64,000 bases of DNA from assembly GCA_030761205.1 (NCBI GenBank), contig JAULJL010000032.1, forward strand, positions 10,483,134 through 10,547,133, written 5' to 3'. Source of the stretch: Fremontodendron californicum (taxonomy: Eukaryota; Streptophyta; Magnoliopsida; Malvales; Malvaceae). Below the pieces are notes generated by a model. It did no database searches and was not told where the DNA came from. It saw only the letters and a list, made by a program, of their open reading frames with translations. The first letter of the stretch is position 1. Each line of letters opens with the position of its first letter. This document shows positions 36,737-46,983 of this stretch, in pieces. Position numbers and translations under genes: made by a program.

Positions 36737-37273
36737 CTATGAGTCGAGGATATGCTTCCCATCCAGTTTTCTTACAAGCTGGCAAACAGGGTCTTTTAAC
36801 ATCAGATTCCCAAGATGTTGCCATTCCCTTTGGAATTGCAGCCATAAATCAAGAATTTCTCTTTGTACGTCTCCACTAGGATGCGTCTCAAGAGAAAGTT
36901 GGATATTACCCAAATTCTCCTTACTCAGTCCATCCTTAATGAATTCAATTTTATCATCTCGATTAGAGGACGGAATCCCAATAGAACGACATTTACCGTT
37001 ACACGTCCATCGTGCACATTTGTGGCAATTTGAACTCATGCGCTTTGCTCGTCGCTTCTTTGCAAAAGTGCTTCTACCTGTACCTGGTAAATGCAAAACA
37101 GGAAGATATTCATCTTCACGTACCTTGACTTCAATTATCCAACGTATGTCTTCAGGAATCCCTTTGTGCATAAGCATTCTTAATCTTTCAAATCGAACTT
37201 GGTAAAGCTTCAGTAAAATATTTCGAGGAAAATGAGGAAATCGTTTCTGCAATCTTGTGAGAATATCATCCAT
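36737..37273 (-). CDS. Unknown protein with basic patch and four-Cys finger, carla-like viral NABP resemblance
   Basis: 178 codons, intact. Residues 1-65 are helix-rich (RFERLRMLMHKGIPEDIRWI). Residues 66-79 read GRSTFAKKRRAKRM, a strong basic or nuclear-localisation-like patch. Cysteines at 83, 86, 91 and 95 form CX2CX4CX3C. The remainder is mixed, with a Trp-rich block DLWLQFQREW. The layout (GRSxxAxxRRA, then a CHxC half-finger) resembles the 3'-proximal nucleic-acid-binding proteins of carla-like and related filamentous plant RNA viruses, which bind RNA, enter the nucleus and can suppress silencing. The finger spacing differs and the flanks are longer, so this is a resemblance, not a family assignment. 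A plant zinc-finger gene of unknown type is the alternative. It lies 361 bases upstream of LOG on the same strand; a T-rich tract plus CAG ends one base before its ATG. Confidence 0.55.
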   Translation of the reverse strand: MDDILTRLQKRFPHFPRNILLKLYQVRFERLRMLMHKGIPEDIRWIIEVKVREDEYLPVLHLPGTGRSTFAKKRRAKRMSSNCHKCARWTCNGKCRSIGIPSSNRDDKIEFIKDGLSKENLGNIQLSLETHPSGDVQREILDLWLQFQREWQHLGNLMLKDPVCQLVRKLDGKHILDS

Positions 37274-37499
37274 CCTGAAAAAAAAAATGAAAAAAAATTG
37301 AAAGAGAAATTGGAAGAGAAATTTATATACAATATCAGTTTTGTGGGTAGCTGATGGAACCGATTTAAATAATCACAGAGTACCGTTATCCGCCATTTAA
37401 CCGGGGTTAAAAAATTATATTTACATCTAGTTATTTTCAAAATAAGGATCAGAAAGAAAAACAACATAAAAAGACTCAAAAACAAAACACTCTAAATAA

Positions 37500-37596
37500 A
37501 ATCCTAAATTCTTCCCCCCACACATAATTCTTACATTGTCATTAATGTAATGCTATTAATCCCAAATGAAAGAATCATGTGTAAGTGAAAAGAACT
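37500..37596 (+). repeat. Direct repeat right of the passenger cassette
   Basis: Second copy of the 35341-35432 block with a few substitutions (acacataattcttacattg). The duplication brackets both passenger ORFs. Confidence 0.8.
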
Positions 37597-37772
37597 AATA
37601 AAAAAAATAAACTTATGCAGCCTAAATGAACTTAGAAACACTAAACACAATTAGCAAAGAAACATAAGAAAAAGATAAAGAAAAAGAGAGCAAATCTGAG
37701 GATGGCAGTTTGGCAATGCTTTCACTAATTAGGCTGCCTCCCCCAATTAGCACTTGATTTAGTGTTTTGAAC

Positions 37773-38726
37773 CTAACCAACACCCCTTCTTGGCATTTTA
37801 GGCTTGTCAGGCTCATACATGAAATTTCCCAAATTTATGCGTTTGAGAGGAAGCTTTCTTTGCACAACAGTGGATGCATTCTCCATTACAAGTATTATTC
37901 CATCATCCTTTGTGGTGCATATGTCATCGAGGAATGGAGCATATTTTGATACTTGTTGAATGACCTCCACAAACAAGTTGTTTAAGGTTTCCGGCATGTG
38001 TTGTTCATGTTCTTCCTCCTTGAACTTTGCAAATCTACTAGGAAAAGCTGGAGAAGAAACATTAGTAAAAAGTGAAACCTTAAACGTTACCTCAGGTGCC
38101 GAAATACTCTTATTTGGATCTTTGGCTTTATTATCCTCAAGAATAGAATCCATCTCTAATTTTGTTTCATCCTCATCTTGTTCCTCATTCTTCAAGGTCA
38201 CAATAGTAGCATTCTCCTTTGGGTTAACCATCGTTTGGGCTGGGAGTTCTTCAGATCTTTGTGTTACCCATCCCACCATACTACTAGCCAATTGGCTCAT
38301 TTGCTTTTCAAAACTCTGGATGCTTGCCCTTGTTTCCTGTTGAAATTGCAAAGAATCAGTAACAAGAGAATAAACAAGATCTTCTAAAGAAGTACCTGAG
38401 TTTTGAGTCATATGTGGTGGTTGAAAAAGATCTGGTTCTTGAGACCATGATTGATTGAAGCTAGATGGATGAGTGTAATTGGCATAAGGATCTACTTCTT
38501 GGTAATTTTTCGAGTAGCCATAATTAGTATGATCCCACCATCCCTCATGGTAAGTGTTTGAGTAATGATCATACTGTTGGTCTTGGAACACTTGATGGCC
38601 TTGACATCCTCCCATGGCCAATTGTTGAACTGAGGAAGTGAGATTGGCTTGTTGATTCTCCATGTTCATGTATGCCACCAACTCTTCAAGTGTTAGATTG
38701 CTTAATTCCATCTTTTTTTTTTTCAA
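37773..38726 (-). CDS. Shortened gag ORF of C2
   Basis: 317 codons. The N-terminal part of Athila-type gag is missing. What remains matches the Gln/Asn-rich middle (YDHYSNTYHEGWWDHTNYGY), the coiled region (FQQETRASIQSFEKQMSQLA) and the C-terminal stretch before protease (VSKYAPFLDDICTTKDD) of element A, then ends where protease would begin. There is no zinc knuckle and no protease motif. It may keep a packaging role or be only a remnant. Confidence 0.75.
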   Translation of the reverse strand: MKKKKMELSNLTLEELVAYMNMENQQANLTSSVQQLAMGGCQGHQVFQDQQYDHYSNTYHEGWWDHTNYGYSKNYQEVDPYANYTHPSSFNQSWSQEPDLFQPPHMTQNSGTSLEDLVYSLVTDSLQFQQETRASIQSFEKQMSQLASSMVGWVTQRSEELPAQTMVNPKENATIVTLKNEEQDEDETKLEMDSILEDNKAKDPNKSISAPEVTFKVSLFTNVSSPAFPSRFAKFKEEEHEQHMPETLNNLFVEVIQQVSKYAPFLDDICTTKDDGIILVMENASTVVQRKLPLKRINLGNFMYEPDKPKMPRRGVG

Positions 38727-38821
38727 AATTTGAAAAGAAAAACATGTATGTACAAGAAAATAATACTAATTAGAACTGAAAATAAGAATAAACCAAGTAA
38801 CAAATAAACTAAAGAAAACAA

Positions 38822-38839
38822 TCCCCGGCAACGGCGCCA
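38822..38839 (-). promoter_or_regulatory. tRNA primer-binding site of C2
   Basis: TGGCGCCGTTGCCGGGGA on the minus strand, a few bases inside the 5' LTR and starting with the TGG expected opposite a tRNA CCA end. I do not assign the tRNA. Confidence 0.85.
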
Positions 38840-38845
38840 AAAATT

Positions 38846-40654
38846 TGATGCACCCAAAAGAGTGTATCTTATTTAACCTTGCACTAAAAAGATCAATTGT
38901 AAGTATAATGATTAGCAAGGGTCGAGTCCTCAGGGATTGGGTTTTAATCTATGAGTTATTAGTTTATAACTTACGTTCAAAGAAAACAATAAAAGAAAAG
39001 GGGTTTTTGAAGCCAGATTTAAACTAAAGTAAATAATAAGAATAAGATGCAAGGCGGTATAACCAGCCAATAAAAATATATATACTAAATTAGGCGGTAT
39101 AACCAGCCAATAAAAATAAAACAAAGTTAATATACAAATTAGGCGGTATAACCAGCCAATAAAAATAAATATATTTTTAAAAATAAGCAAACTAGAAAAG
39201 TAAGAAAACAAGTAAGTAAGAAGAATCAAATATGAAAAATATGGTTAAGGTTTCATTCTCCACCACTAGACATCATTAAGAATCAATTTCAGATCTATCA
39301 ATATCAACCAACTATCAAAGTTAACAACCGTAGATAACAACAAGCTCTGTTATCCCAATCTTTCCTTAGTTTGTCGTTAAATAGAACAAGCTCTCTATTT
39401 AATCTCTAACCATTAAACAACCTAGAATAAGCTCTCTAAATTCAATTTAATGGCAGCTTTATGATGAGAAAGATAGGTTGGTCTAAGCAACAAACACATA
39501 AGCTCGGATTGTTCAACTTAGGTTATGTTCCACTTTGCAATTATTGAAAACTTGACCATAATCATTAATCACAAATTGCCACTTATGAATAGGAAATCAA
39601 GACAATTACACGGATCAAGACTCCTAGACTAGCAATAGATAATTATCAAGATCTATCTAGTTGTACACCTAAATAAATCAAGACAACATCATGAACAATT
39701 CTTGTAGAAGAACATAAGCAACTTTGATAGAAAATTAATGATAGATAGAATCTGAAAATCAATCACAAAACATGTTTAGGGCTTTGAAATCACCCTTAAC
39801 CAAATAGAAGTTGAGCCTAGCATAGGCATTGTAAACATAAACATAAAATTAAAGAGAATCTAAGAAGGAAATAAAAGAAAGAAAGAAGAAGAAGAAAATA
39901 AAGAAAAAGAAAACTAGAGAAAAGAAAGAAGAAGAAAACTTAGAGAATTTTATTACAATGGCTAATATCCTACCAATGTACCATATATCCCTTACAATCA
40001 TCCAAGGCCCTCTATTTATACACATTTTGGAGGGCTAAATGACAAGAGACAAGCTTTACAAATTTCAAAGGTAGGTATAATAGGTGGGTGCATTTTCTAA
40101 CAATTTTCGTCATACATGACGATTTTGATCAGCCAACTTGATGGTCGATTTTGTCAATTTTTCAGGACTTATCTGATCACATGGTATTCTAGAAAAATGT
40201 TACCCTACCAGTTACTGATCCATAGCCGTTGGAATCAGCTCATTTGCTGATGTGGATAAGAAGATATGGGCAAAATACGAAAACAGGTCAGCACAGACGT
40301 CATTGCACATCAGCCAACTTCATGGTCGATTTCGCTAGGGAAAACGACTCCGTTTCAAGAAGTGTAAAACATGAAAAAGATAAATATGCCTCTTAGCTTT
40401 GCACGGCTACAAATTGCAGCCTTATTGCTTCAGTGAAACTCGAGATATAGCTGATATGGCAAAAGGTGTCGGAACTGGGACTGAACTGGATTTACCCTTA
40501 ATTCTAGTAATCTGAAATCACTCAAAGAAACTTGTGAAAAACACCAAAATACATAAAGATCATAAACACAATTAGACTAAACAATAATAACTCGTATTTG
40601 ACACAAAACAATAATAAAACATAACTAAAAACTATATAATTATACGAGTTATCA
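38846..40654 (-). repeat. 5' LTR of C2
   Basis: Same termini as the 3' LTR. On the element strand it holds the promoter (TATAAATAGA at 40011-40020). Confidence 0.92.
40011..40020 (-). promoter_or_regulatory. TATA box of the C2 5' LTR
   Basis: TATAAATAGA on the minus strand, in the middle of the LTR. The start of the element transcript would be expected about 30 bases downstream (lower coordinates). Confidence 0.6.
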
Positions 40655-40659
40655 ACAAG

Positions 40660-43398
40660 ATTTAACATAGACATGCAGAAATTATAAGCAAAACAAGTAA
40701 GTAGAGCAAGGAAAGTTAAGCTCCATGGATGGTATCAAATGGGAATAGCCTCTCACCAAACCATAATCACTTGGTCTTGCCAAGATCATGAAGCCTTTCC
40801 ATGTCATCAAAACAGAAAATAAACCATGTAAAATAGAAAATAAGGTAAGCTTCATGGATGGTGTCAAATGGGCATAGCCTCTCACCAAACCATATTCACT
40901 TGGTGTAGCCAAGATCATGTAGCCATTTCAACTTTTTTTGCTTCATATTTTGTAAAAATCAGAACCTTAGAATACTTTTAAAAAAAAACTTGTATAAATC
41001 ATTTTTTCACAGCAACATGCAAGGAAGAAAAAAAGAAAAAAAAAACAAAGCAAAAAAAAGAGCCATTCGGCCATGGCATGAAACTGTAAGAAAAAAACTT
41101 GTTTCCATCATTTAAAAGAAGAAGAATAAGATGAAAACATGAATAAACATTAAGAAACTTTATTTCTAAGAAAAATGTTGTAGGAAAACATGATAGAAAA
41201 ACCAAGAAAACACCATGAAAATGAAGAAGAAAGCTAGACTAGAACTTGGTAGAGATAGTCCTACCTTCAAACTCTCTAATGAAAACCTTTTTTTTCTTTC
41301 TTTCAAAACCTTTTTTCTTGCCAAATTAGCTACTGTTTTCAATCCAAAAACCTTTGAAAACATGAAACTCCCCCTTCCCTTTAGCCTTGGCCGAATTCAC
41401 CCTTAACCATTGGATGAGAATTGCACTTTTTTCCCCCAATCTTGGCCATTAGATATAGATATTTTGATGACAACATAAAAATGTCATCTTGCCAATTGAT
41501 TCCAGCCCTTAAGATGTGTACTCAGCTCTTCTATTAACCTTAGCCATTAGATGCAAATGAGGACCAATCCCATGCACTCATTTGCTTGCCCCTCTTGAAT
41601 GCCTACCCTTGGATGAGTTGTGCTCTTCCATTCTTGGTCATTGGATGAAGCCAACATAAAAATTATATCTTGTAGATTAAATCTAGCCCTCAACATGTGT
41701 ACTCAGCCCTTATAGATGGCCTAAGCCATTGGATGAAAATGGATAATCCCATGCACTCCCTTGCTCAACCGAATTGATGCTCACCCTTGGATGAATTGTG
41801 CTCATCTTTTTTCTTCCATTCTTGGCCATTAGACGAGGGTTCTTTTATGACAAATAAAAATGTCATTTTGAAATTTAAACTTGACCATTGGATGGTGCAT
41901 TCAACTTTCCTACAAGGCACCTAAGCCATTGGATGAAGGGGGGGACCATTTGCAAGGTGTTAGTTATAGCATGTGGCATGATAGTGACTAGGGAATTAAA
42001 TTGCTTAAGCTTCCTTCTTCTCCTCTATGTTGGCTGACCAAAGGAAGAAAAAATCCCAGCAATTCCATCATCTTTCATATTTTTCTCAATTACCAATTTG
42101 CCCTTTTTCGGTTTTCTTGGTGCAATGACCTTTTTACCCCCCGAACTTAAATAAATACAAACGGACTCAAAATTCGAATTTTATTTTTTCAATACTTCCA
42201 AAATAATAAAAAATTGAATTCTGGAAGTTTTCAAAATTTTCCGAGTCCATTTGCTATTTATTTCGGATATATTTTCGAAATTACCCCTTTTATGCACCCA
42301 AACTTTACCATTTTTTAAATGAGCTCCGAATCCAGATTTTCCTTCCCCAATCTCTTCCAAATAATTTAAAAATGTGATTTGGAAGTTTTCATAATTTTTG
42401 GAGCTCATTTACTATTTTTTCCGGATTTATCTGCTTGAATTACTACATAGGGGACCCGGTATTTGGCCATTTTGCAAACGAACTCCGAATCAAGATTTTG
42501 TTTCTCCAATATCTTCCAAATAATTTAAAAATGATATTTGCAAATTTTCAGAAATTTTGGAGTTCATTTGCTATTTTTTGAGGATTTATCCTGTTGAATT
42601 ACTGCATAGGAGACTCGGTATTTGGCCATTTTGCAAAACGAACTCCGAATCAAGATTTTCTTTTGCCAATATCTTCAAAATGATTTAAGAAAGAGATTTG
42701 CAAATTTTCAGAATTTTTGGAATTCATTTGCTATTTTTCCCATATTTTCCAATTTTGCCCTTTCGCCTTCGAAACCCAGTTTTGCTCAAAATAAGTCCAA
42801 TTTTTAGATTTTCTTCAAATTGAGCCTTGGGCTATCCTTGTTTAATCATTTGTCATCAATTAAGGGCTATCTTCCGAATTGGGCTATTTCTGCAATGTTT
42901 CCAAATTTCACCGAAATCCATCAAAAAACCCTAATCCTCGATTTTCTTCCGAATTGATTTTTTTATCAGTTATTCTTCCAAATGACTTCTCCATTACCCG
43001 CAGTCAGTGCTTATATTTCAATTCAGACCTTCAATTCTGACCAATTTGATTGTTTAAGCACTTTTCCCCAAATTTCCCGAATTAAGATTTCTTTTCTACT
43101 GAATCTCGTAACCCAACTTCCGAACTCCATATCTTTCAATGTAGACCTCGAATTATCAAAATTCTTTCTCTGGTTTTCAATTGAACCTCAAATCTTGATT
43201 TTGAAAGTGGGTTGACTTTTTTAGTAGTTGACTTTTTTAGGGTTGACTTTTTTGAGTTTGACTTTTTTTGTCTATTTTCTTAGACTAAGCCTCGGAGTAC
43301 CAGCTGCAGAATAAGAAAAGCCTTTTAGCATTCTGAAACATCAATTTAGGAAGAAAACGTACCTGATTTAGGGGTCCGGACAAAATTAGGTGTCTACA
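40660..43398 (-). other. Right part of solo LTR B
   Basis: It includes a 115-130 bp near-duplicate (cttcatggatggtgtcaaatgggcatagcc class, 40720-40920), sequence with repeated 'gccattggatga' phrases (41.4-41.95 kb), the 160-bp repeat family in reverse (42.17-42.76 kb) and the terminus GGTGTCTACA. No gene is seen. Confidence 0.55.
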
Positions 43399-44661
43399 AC
43401 AGTAACTTTATATAAGAAAGATAGGTTGATCTAAGCAACAAACACATAAACATGGATTTATTCAACATAGGTTATGTTCCACTTTGCAATTAGCGAAAAC
43501 TTTAACATAATCATTAATCACAAATTGCCACTAATGAATAGGAAATCAAGACAATTACATATCAAATCTCCTAAACTAGCATTAGATAATTATCAAGATA
43601 TATCTAGTTGATCACCCTAAATAAATCAAGACAACATCATGAACAATTCTTATCGAAGAACATAAGCAACTTTGATAGAAAACTAATGATAGATAGAATT
43701 TGAAAATCAATTACACAACATGTCTATGGCTTTGAAATCACCCTTAACCAAAAAGAAACTTAGCCTTGCATAGGCATTGTTAACATAAACATGAAACTAA
43801 AATGAAAATAAGAAAACTAAAAGAATGGAGAAGAAGAAGAATATTGATTATTCAGCTTCTAGTTCACTCAAACTCTCTAAAACAAAGCAAGAAAAATAAA
43901 ATACAAAGCATAGAATGTGTGTTGCGGCTCTTCCCCCTTGTCTCTATTTATAAGAAGTTTTTTGGGCTTCAAATAGGAGAATTGCGATTCCCAAGGTTTT
44001 GTAATGCTGACTTGTGGCTAGGTTATGTAATGCAAGGAAAGGTGGCAGCTGCTTTAATGTGTTTAAGGAATGAAAGAAGACTTAGTAGCCAAGGTTTACT
44101 TACCTAAAGAAAGAAAGGATGACTTGCGGTCAAAGATTAATTAAACAAGGAAAGTCGTGGCTACTTATTTCTCCTATTTTGGCAAGGTTCATGTAGGTAA
44201 GGAAACGAGACAGCCGAATTCTATTTTGACTAGGAGAAGTTGTTATCAGCTAAGCTTTTAACAAGGAAAGAATTAGGGCAGCCCAAGGTATCTAACAAAG
44301 GGTTGGCGGCTAGTTTGCATAGGTCCGAATATTTCTTGCCGCTAGGGCTTATTTTGCCATGGGGGTGGGTTTCCAACTAGGGTTTTTAGGTAGACATAGT
44401 ATGAGCAGCCACTAGGTCTTATTTATGGAAGGTTCGGCTTAGGTTTAGCCACTTAATGTCTCCTTGATAGGCAGACAGCTTTCTTTTGTGTTTGAAACTT
44501 CATTTCTTGTCCAAATTCATTCGTTTTAACTCTATAGCAATCCTTATCTTCCAAAACACCTACTAAACACAAAACCATAGTAAACTATCAAGTATTTGAA
44601 GAAACTAAGCACAAAGTATAAGGAAATGATATTGAAAATGTATGAAATTAAGCACTTATCA
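43399..44661 (-). repeat. 5' LTR of element A, second part (after insertion B)
   Basis: It starts with the second ACAGT copy, continues the LTR (agaaagataggttgatctaa), and ends CACTTATCA before the TATAT duplication. A TATA-like gtctctatttataag (reverse) lies near 43940. Confidence 0.82.
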
Positions 44662-45147
44662 TATATTAATTAAAATTTGCATAACATGTAAAGTTTGTTT
44701 CATGTTCAAATTATATCAAAGTATTATAAAATTTATTTATATTAATGCAAAATTAATGAAGATAAAAAGGTCAATATAAATTTTAAGTCTTTTTTTATTT
44801 ATATCAAATAAACTGATTTACTTTTTAAAGTTAGTGAAAAGTTAAAACTTTTAAGATAAAGCAATTCCATATAAACTTTCAATTTTTTTTTGGTTTATTA
44901 TCAAATTAATCCATTTACAGAAAATGTTTTAATGAAATTAAATTCTTACTTATAAATTAGTTAAATCTTATTAATAATAATATATTTATAATGGCAATTT
45001 AGAAATATAATAAACAATAATGACTATTTTTATTAGTTTAAAAGATTCTTCGCATTCGTGCTTTTATATATTATAGATTATAGTTGATATTATTTTTTTA
45101 GAAATATTAGTATGATGTTATAAAAGCTTTAAGTTTAAGTTTGACTT

Positions 45148-45148
45148 T

Positions 45149-45195
<47 letters not shown>
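45148..45195 (+). repeat. (AT)n microsatellite in the WAT1 intron
   Basis: Uninterrupted AT dinucleotides of about 45 bp, immediately left of the next TIR element. Confidence 0.95.
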
Positions 45196-45199
<4 letters not shown>

Positions 45200-45545
45200 G
45201 GTAAATTGCACCTGTAGTGATTCAATTTTAAACAATTTTTTATTTTGATCACTCGATTATAAAAAAATTATAATTCTGTCACTAACGTACATTGAATTGT
45301 TATTTTTGATTATCTAATTGTTAGAGACTAACGGCATCCTAATGTGGCATGTCATGTTATCATGACAGTGCCATGTTACGTCTAACAGATGACGTATCAA
45401 TGTCACGTAAACACGTCGTTAGTTTTTAACAATTGGGTGACAAAAAATAGTTTTATAAATGTTAATGATTAAATAGTAAATTTTCATAATTAAGTGGTTA
45501 AAATTAAAAAAATTCTAAAATTAAATGATTAAACATGTATTTACC
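45200..45545. mobile_element. Small TIR element (MITE) near the end of the 30.7-kb intron
   Basis: Starts GGTAAATTGCACCTGTAG and ends with the inverse of GGTAAATACATG. The arms keep similarity for about 60 bp (AATTTT and TTTTGATCACT against AATTTTAACCACT). No clear target duplication. The superfamily is uncertain. Confidence 0.5.
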
Positions 45546-45866
45546 CTACTTAATTGATAGCAATTTATTTGTTTAACCTTTATTAATTCAACTAGGATGG
45601 AAAAGCTAGATTTGAGAAACACAAGGAGTCGGATCAAAATGTTGGGCACCTTGGTCACCATTTCAGGAGCACTAATAATAACCCTTTACAAGGGTCCTTC
45701 AATAATTTCCCATCTAGCTCAAGCTCAAGCTCAAGCTCAACCTCATCCAAAACCATCTTCTCCCTTTACCTTGTCAACAACATCAACAACAAACAATTGG
45801 ATCATAGGAGGCCTTTTCATTGCTACTGCCTGTTTGTCCTTTTCAACAAGCAACATTGGTCAGGTA

Positions 45867-45898
<32 letters not shown>

Positions 45899-45904
<6 letters not shown>

Positions 45905-46276
45905 GATTACCTTATACTAATATAAAACTAAATTAATTTACATATTTTTATAATTTTTTATACGGTTTATATTTGTTTAATCCGACTGTTAGATTTAACA
46001 ATATAATTATACTCGTTGTATACGTAAAATTTCGAATCGATCCGATAAGTCTATCATATCGATCAAGAATATTTTTTTTAATATATATTTAACAGTTGAA
46101 AGTTTTTTACTTCGAACAAATAATTAGACATTTTTAATTTACTCGAAACTCAACGTGCATGATCTACGTGAATAGAACATGAAATACGAAAGTTGGATTA
46201 AACAAATATAAATTGTATAAAAAAAATTATGGTACTGTATAAAACTAATTTAGTTTTACAATAATATAAGTGGATT

Positions 46277-46279
<3 letters not shown>
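45899..46279. mobile_element. MITE inserted in a (TA)n tract, copy 1
   Basis: Imperfect arms of about 80 bp: TACTAATATAAAACTAAATT on the left and the inverse ATTGTAAAACTAAATTAG on the right, with TTTATATTTGTTTAATCC in both. AT dinucleotide tracts adjoin both ends (45868-45898 and 46280-46309). It lies in WAT1 intron 4. A sibling lies at 48831-49223. Confidence 0.7.
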
Positions 46280-46313
<34 letters not shown>

Positions 46314-46983
46314 CATGATCCCTAGCTTTAAATATTGAGTTTGGAATTTCAATCTCTAATCTGCTTTCCGACCATTTTTAAAGGCGGCAATTCTAAAGGG
46401 GTACCCTTCAGAGATAACGTTAGTGTCTTTGGGTTGGTCCAATGCACAATAGTCACTTTGATTGCAGAAAGGAATAACCTTAATGCTTGGAAATTGAGTC
46501 TTGAAATCGAGTTCATCTCCATCGTCTACTCTGTAAGTATATTGCACCCAAAAAAGAAACATTTTTTTTAATTTTTATTTGGTGAAAGGGATCGGAACCC
46601 AATTCTTTGAATAAGAAATACATAAATATTTACCATCGAGTTTCTTTTCAGGCTGTAATTGGAAGTGTGGTAACAAATGGGGTGCTAGCATGGTGCATAC
46701 GTAGGAAAGGGCCTGTCTTTGTGGCCACGTTCAAGCCCATAGGTATTGCTATTGCTGCTTTCTTCGGCTGCATTTTCCTTGGAGACACCCTTTATATTGG
46801 AAGGTAAATAATAAACTTAAGGTCAAAGTCTAACATTGATCCTGTATTATCTCACTTTGAAGGATTTAATCTCTGTACTACGATTTTATCAATTTTTATC
46901 TAATATGAGATTTAGTTTAATTGTTAAATCGGATATGAACTGCCGGTTACTATAATCTAAAGAAAGTATCACTATTAATTTTA

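Larger units (their letters stand above)
31988..40654 (-). mobile_element. Young LTR retrotransposon C2 carrying LOG and a zinc-finger passenger gene
   Basis: Complete 8.7-kb element with the perfect 5-bp duplication ACAAG (31983-31987, 40655-40659). The two LTRs (1808 and 1809 bp) show only about eight differences by eye. On the minus strand the order is 5' LTR, primer-binding site, shortened gag, passenger cassette, purine tract, 3' LTR. Protease, RT and integrase are missing, so it must have been mobilised in trans by an Athila-like relative. It is inserted in solo LTR B. Confidence 0.9.
26745..43398 (-). mobile_element. Solo LTR B, relative of the 4752-9583 LTR, hosting C1 and C2
   Basis: On the plus strand it starts TGTCGCAACC and ends GGTGTCTACA, the inverse of the termini of the 4.8-kb solo LTR. 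The ACAGT duplication flanks it (26740-26744, 43399-43403). Its left part (26745-27757) and right part (about 42100-43398) match the end and start of the 4.8-kb copy in reverse. Removing C1 and C2 leaves about 5.9 kb, longer than the other copy, with divergent sequence around 40.7-42.1 kb. No coding region of its own is seen. Confidence 0.78.
17426..44661 (-). mobile_element. Athila-like Ty3/Gypsy retrotransposon A (decayed; hosts B, C1 and C2)
   Basis: The minus-strand element is flanked by the 5-bp duplication TATAT (17421-17425, 44662-44666). Its 3' LTR is 17426-19219 and its 5' LTR 26290-44661, interrupted by element B. The internal region (19220-26289) carries gag, protease, RT/RNase H and integrase remnants in the standard Ty3/Gypsy order. 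Next to the 5' LTR is a degraded primer-binding site, a mutated form of the intact site in C2. A CCCCCACACTTAG stretch (a purine tract on the element strand) abuts the 3' LTR. LTR size, the gag sequence (phrases like FHGFVGGDPNKHLKEFHVVC) and pol phrases such as LGHVISSRGIEVDKSKID suggest the Athila group. Confidence 0.85.

Noticed and set aside
35728..37273. LOG and the Cys-finger ORF as ordinary host genes that LTRs happen to flank
   Set aside because: Perfect ACAAG target duplications, same-strand layout between gag and PPT, the bracketing duplication and lack of introns favour cargo; still, this remains to be tested.
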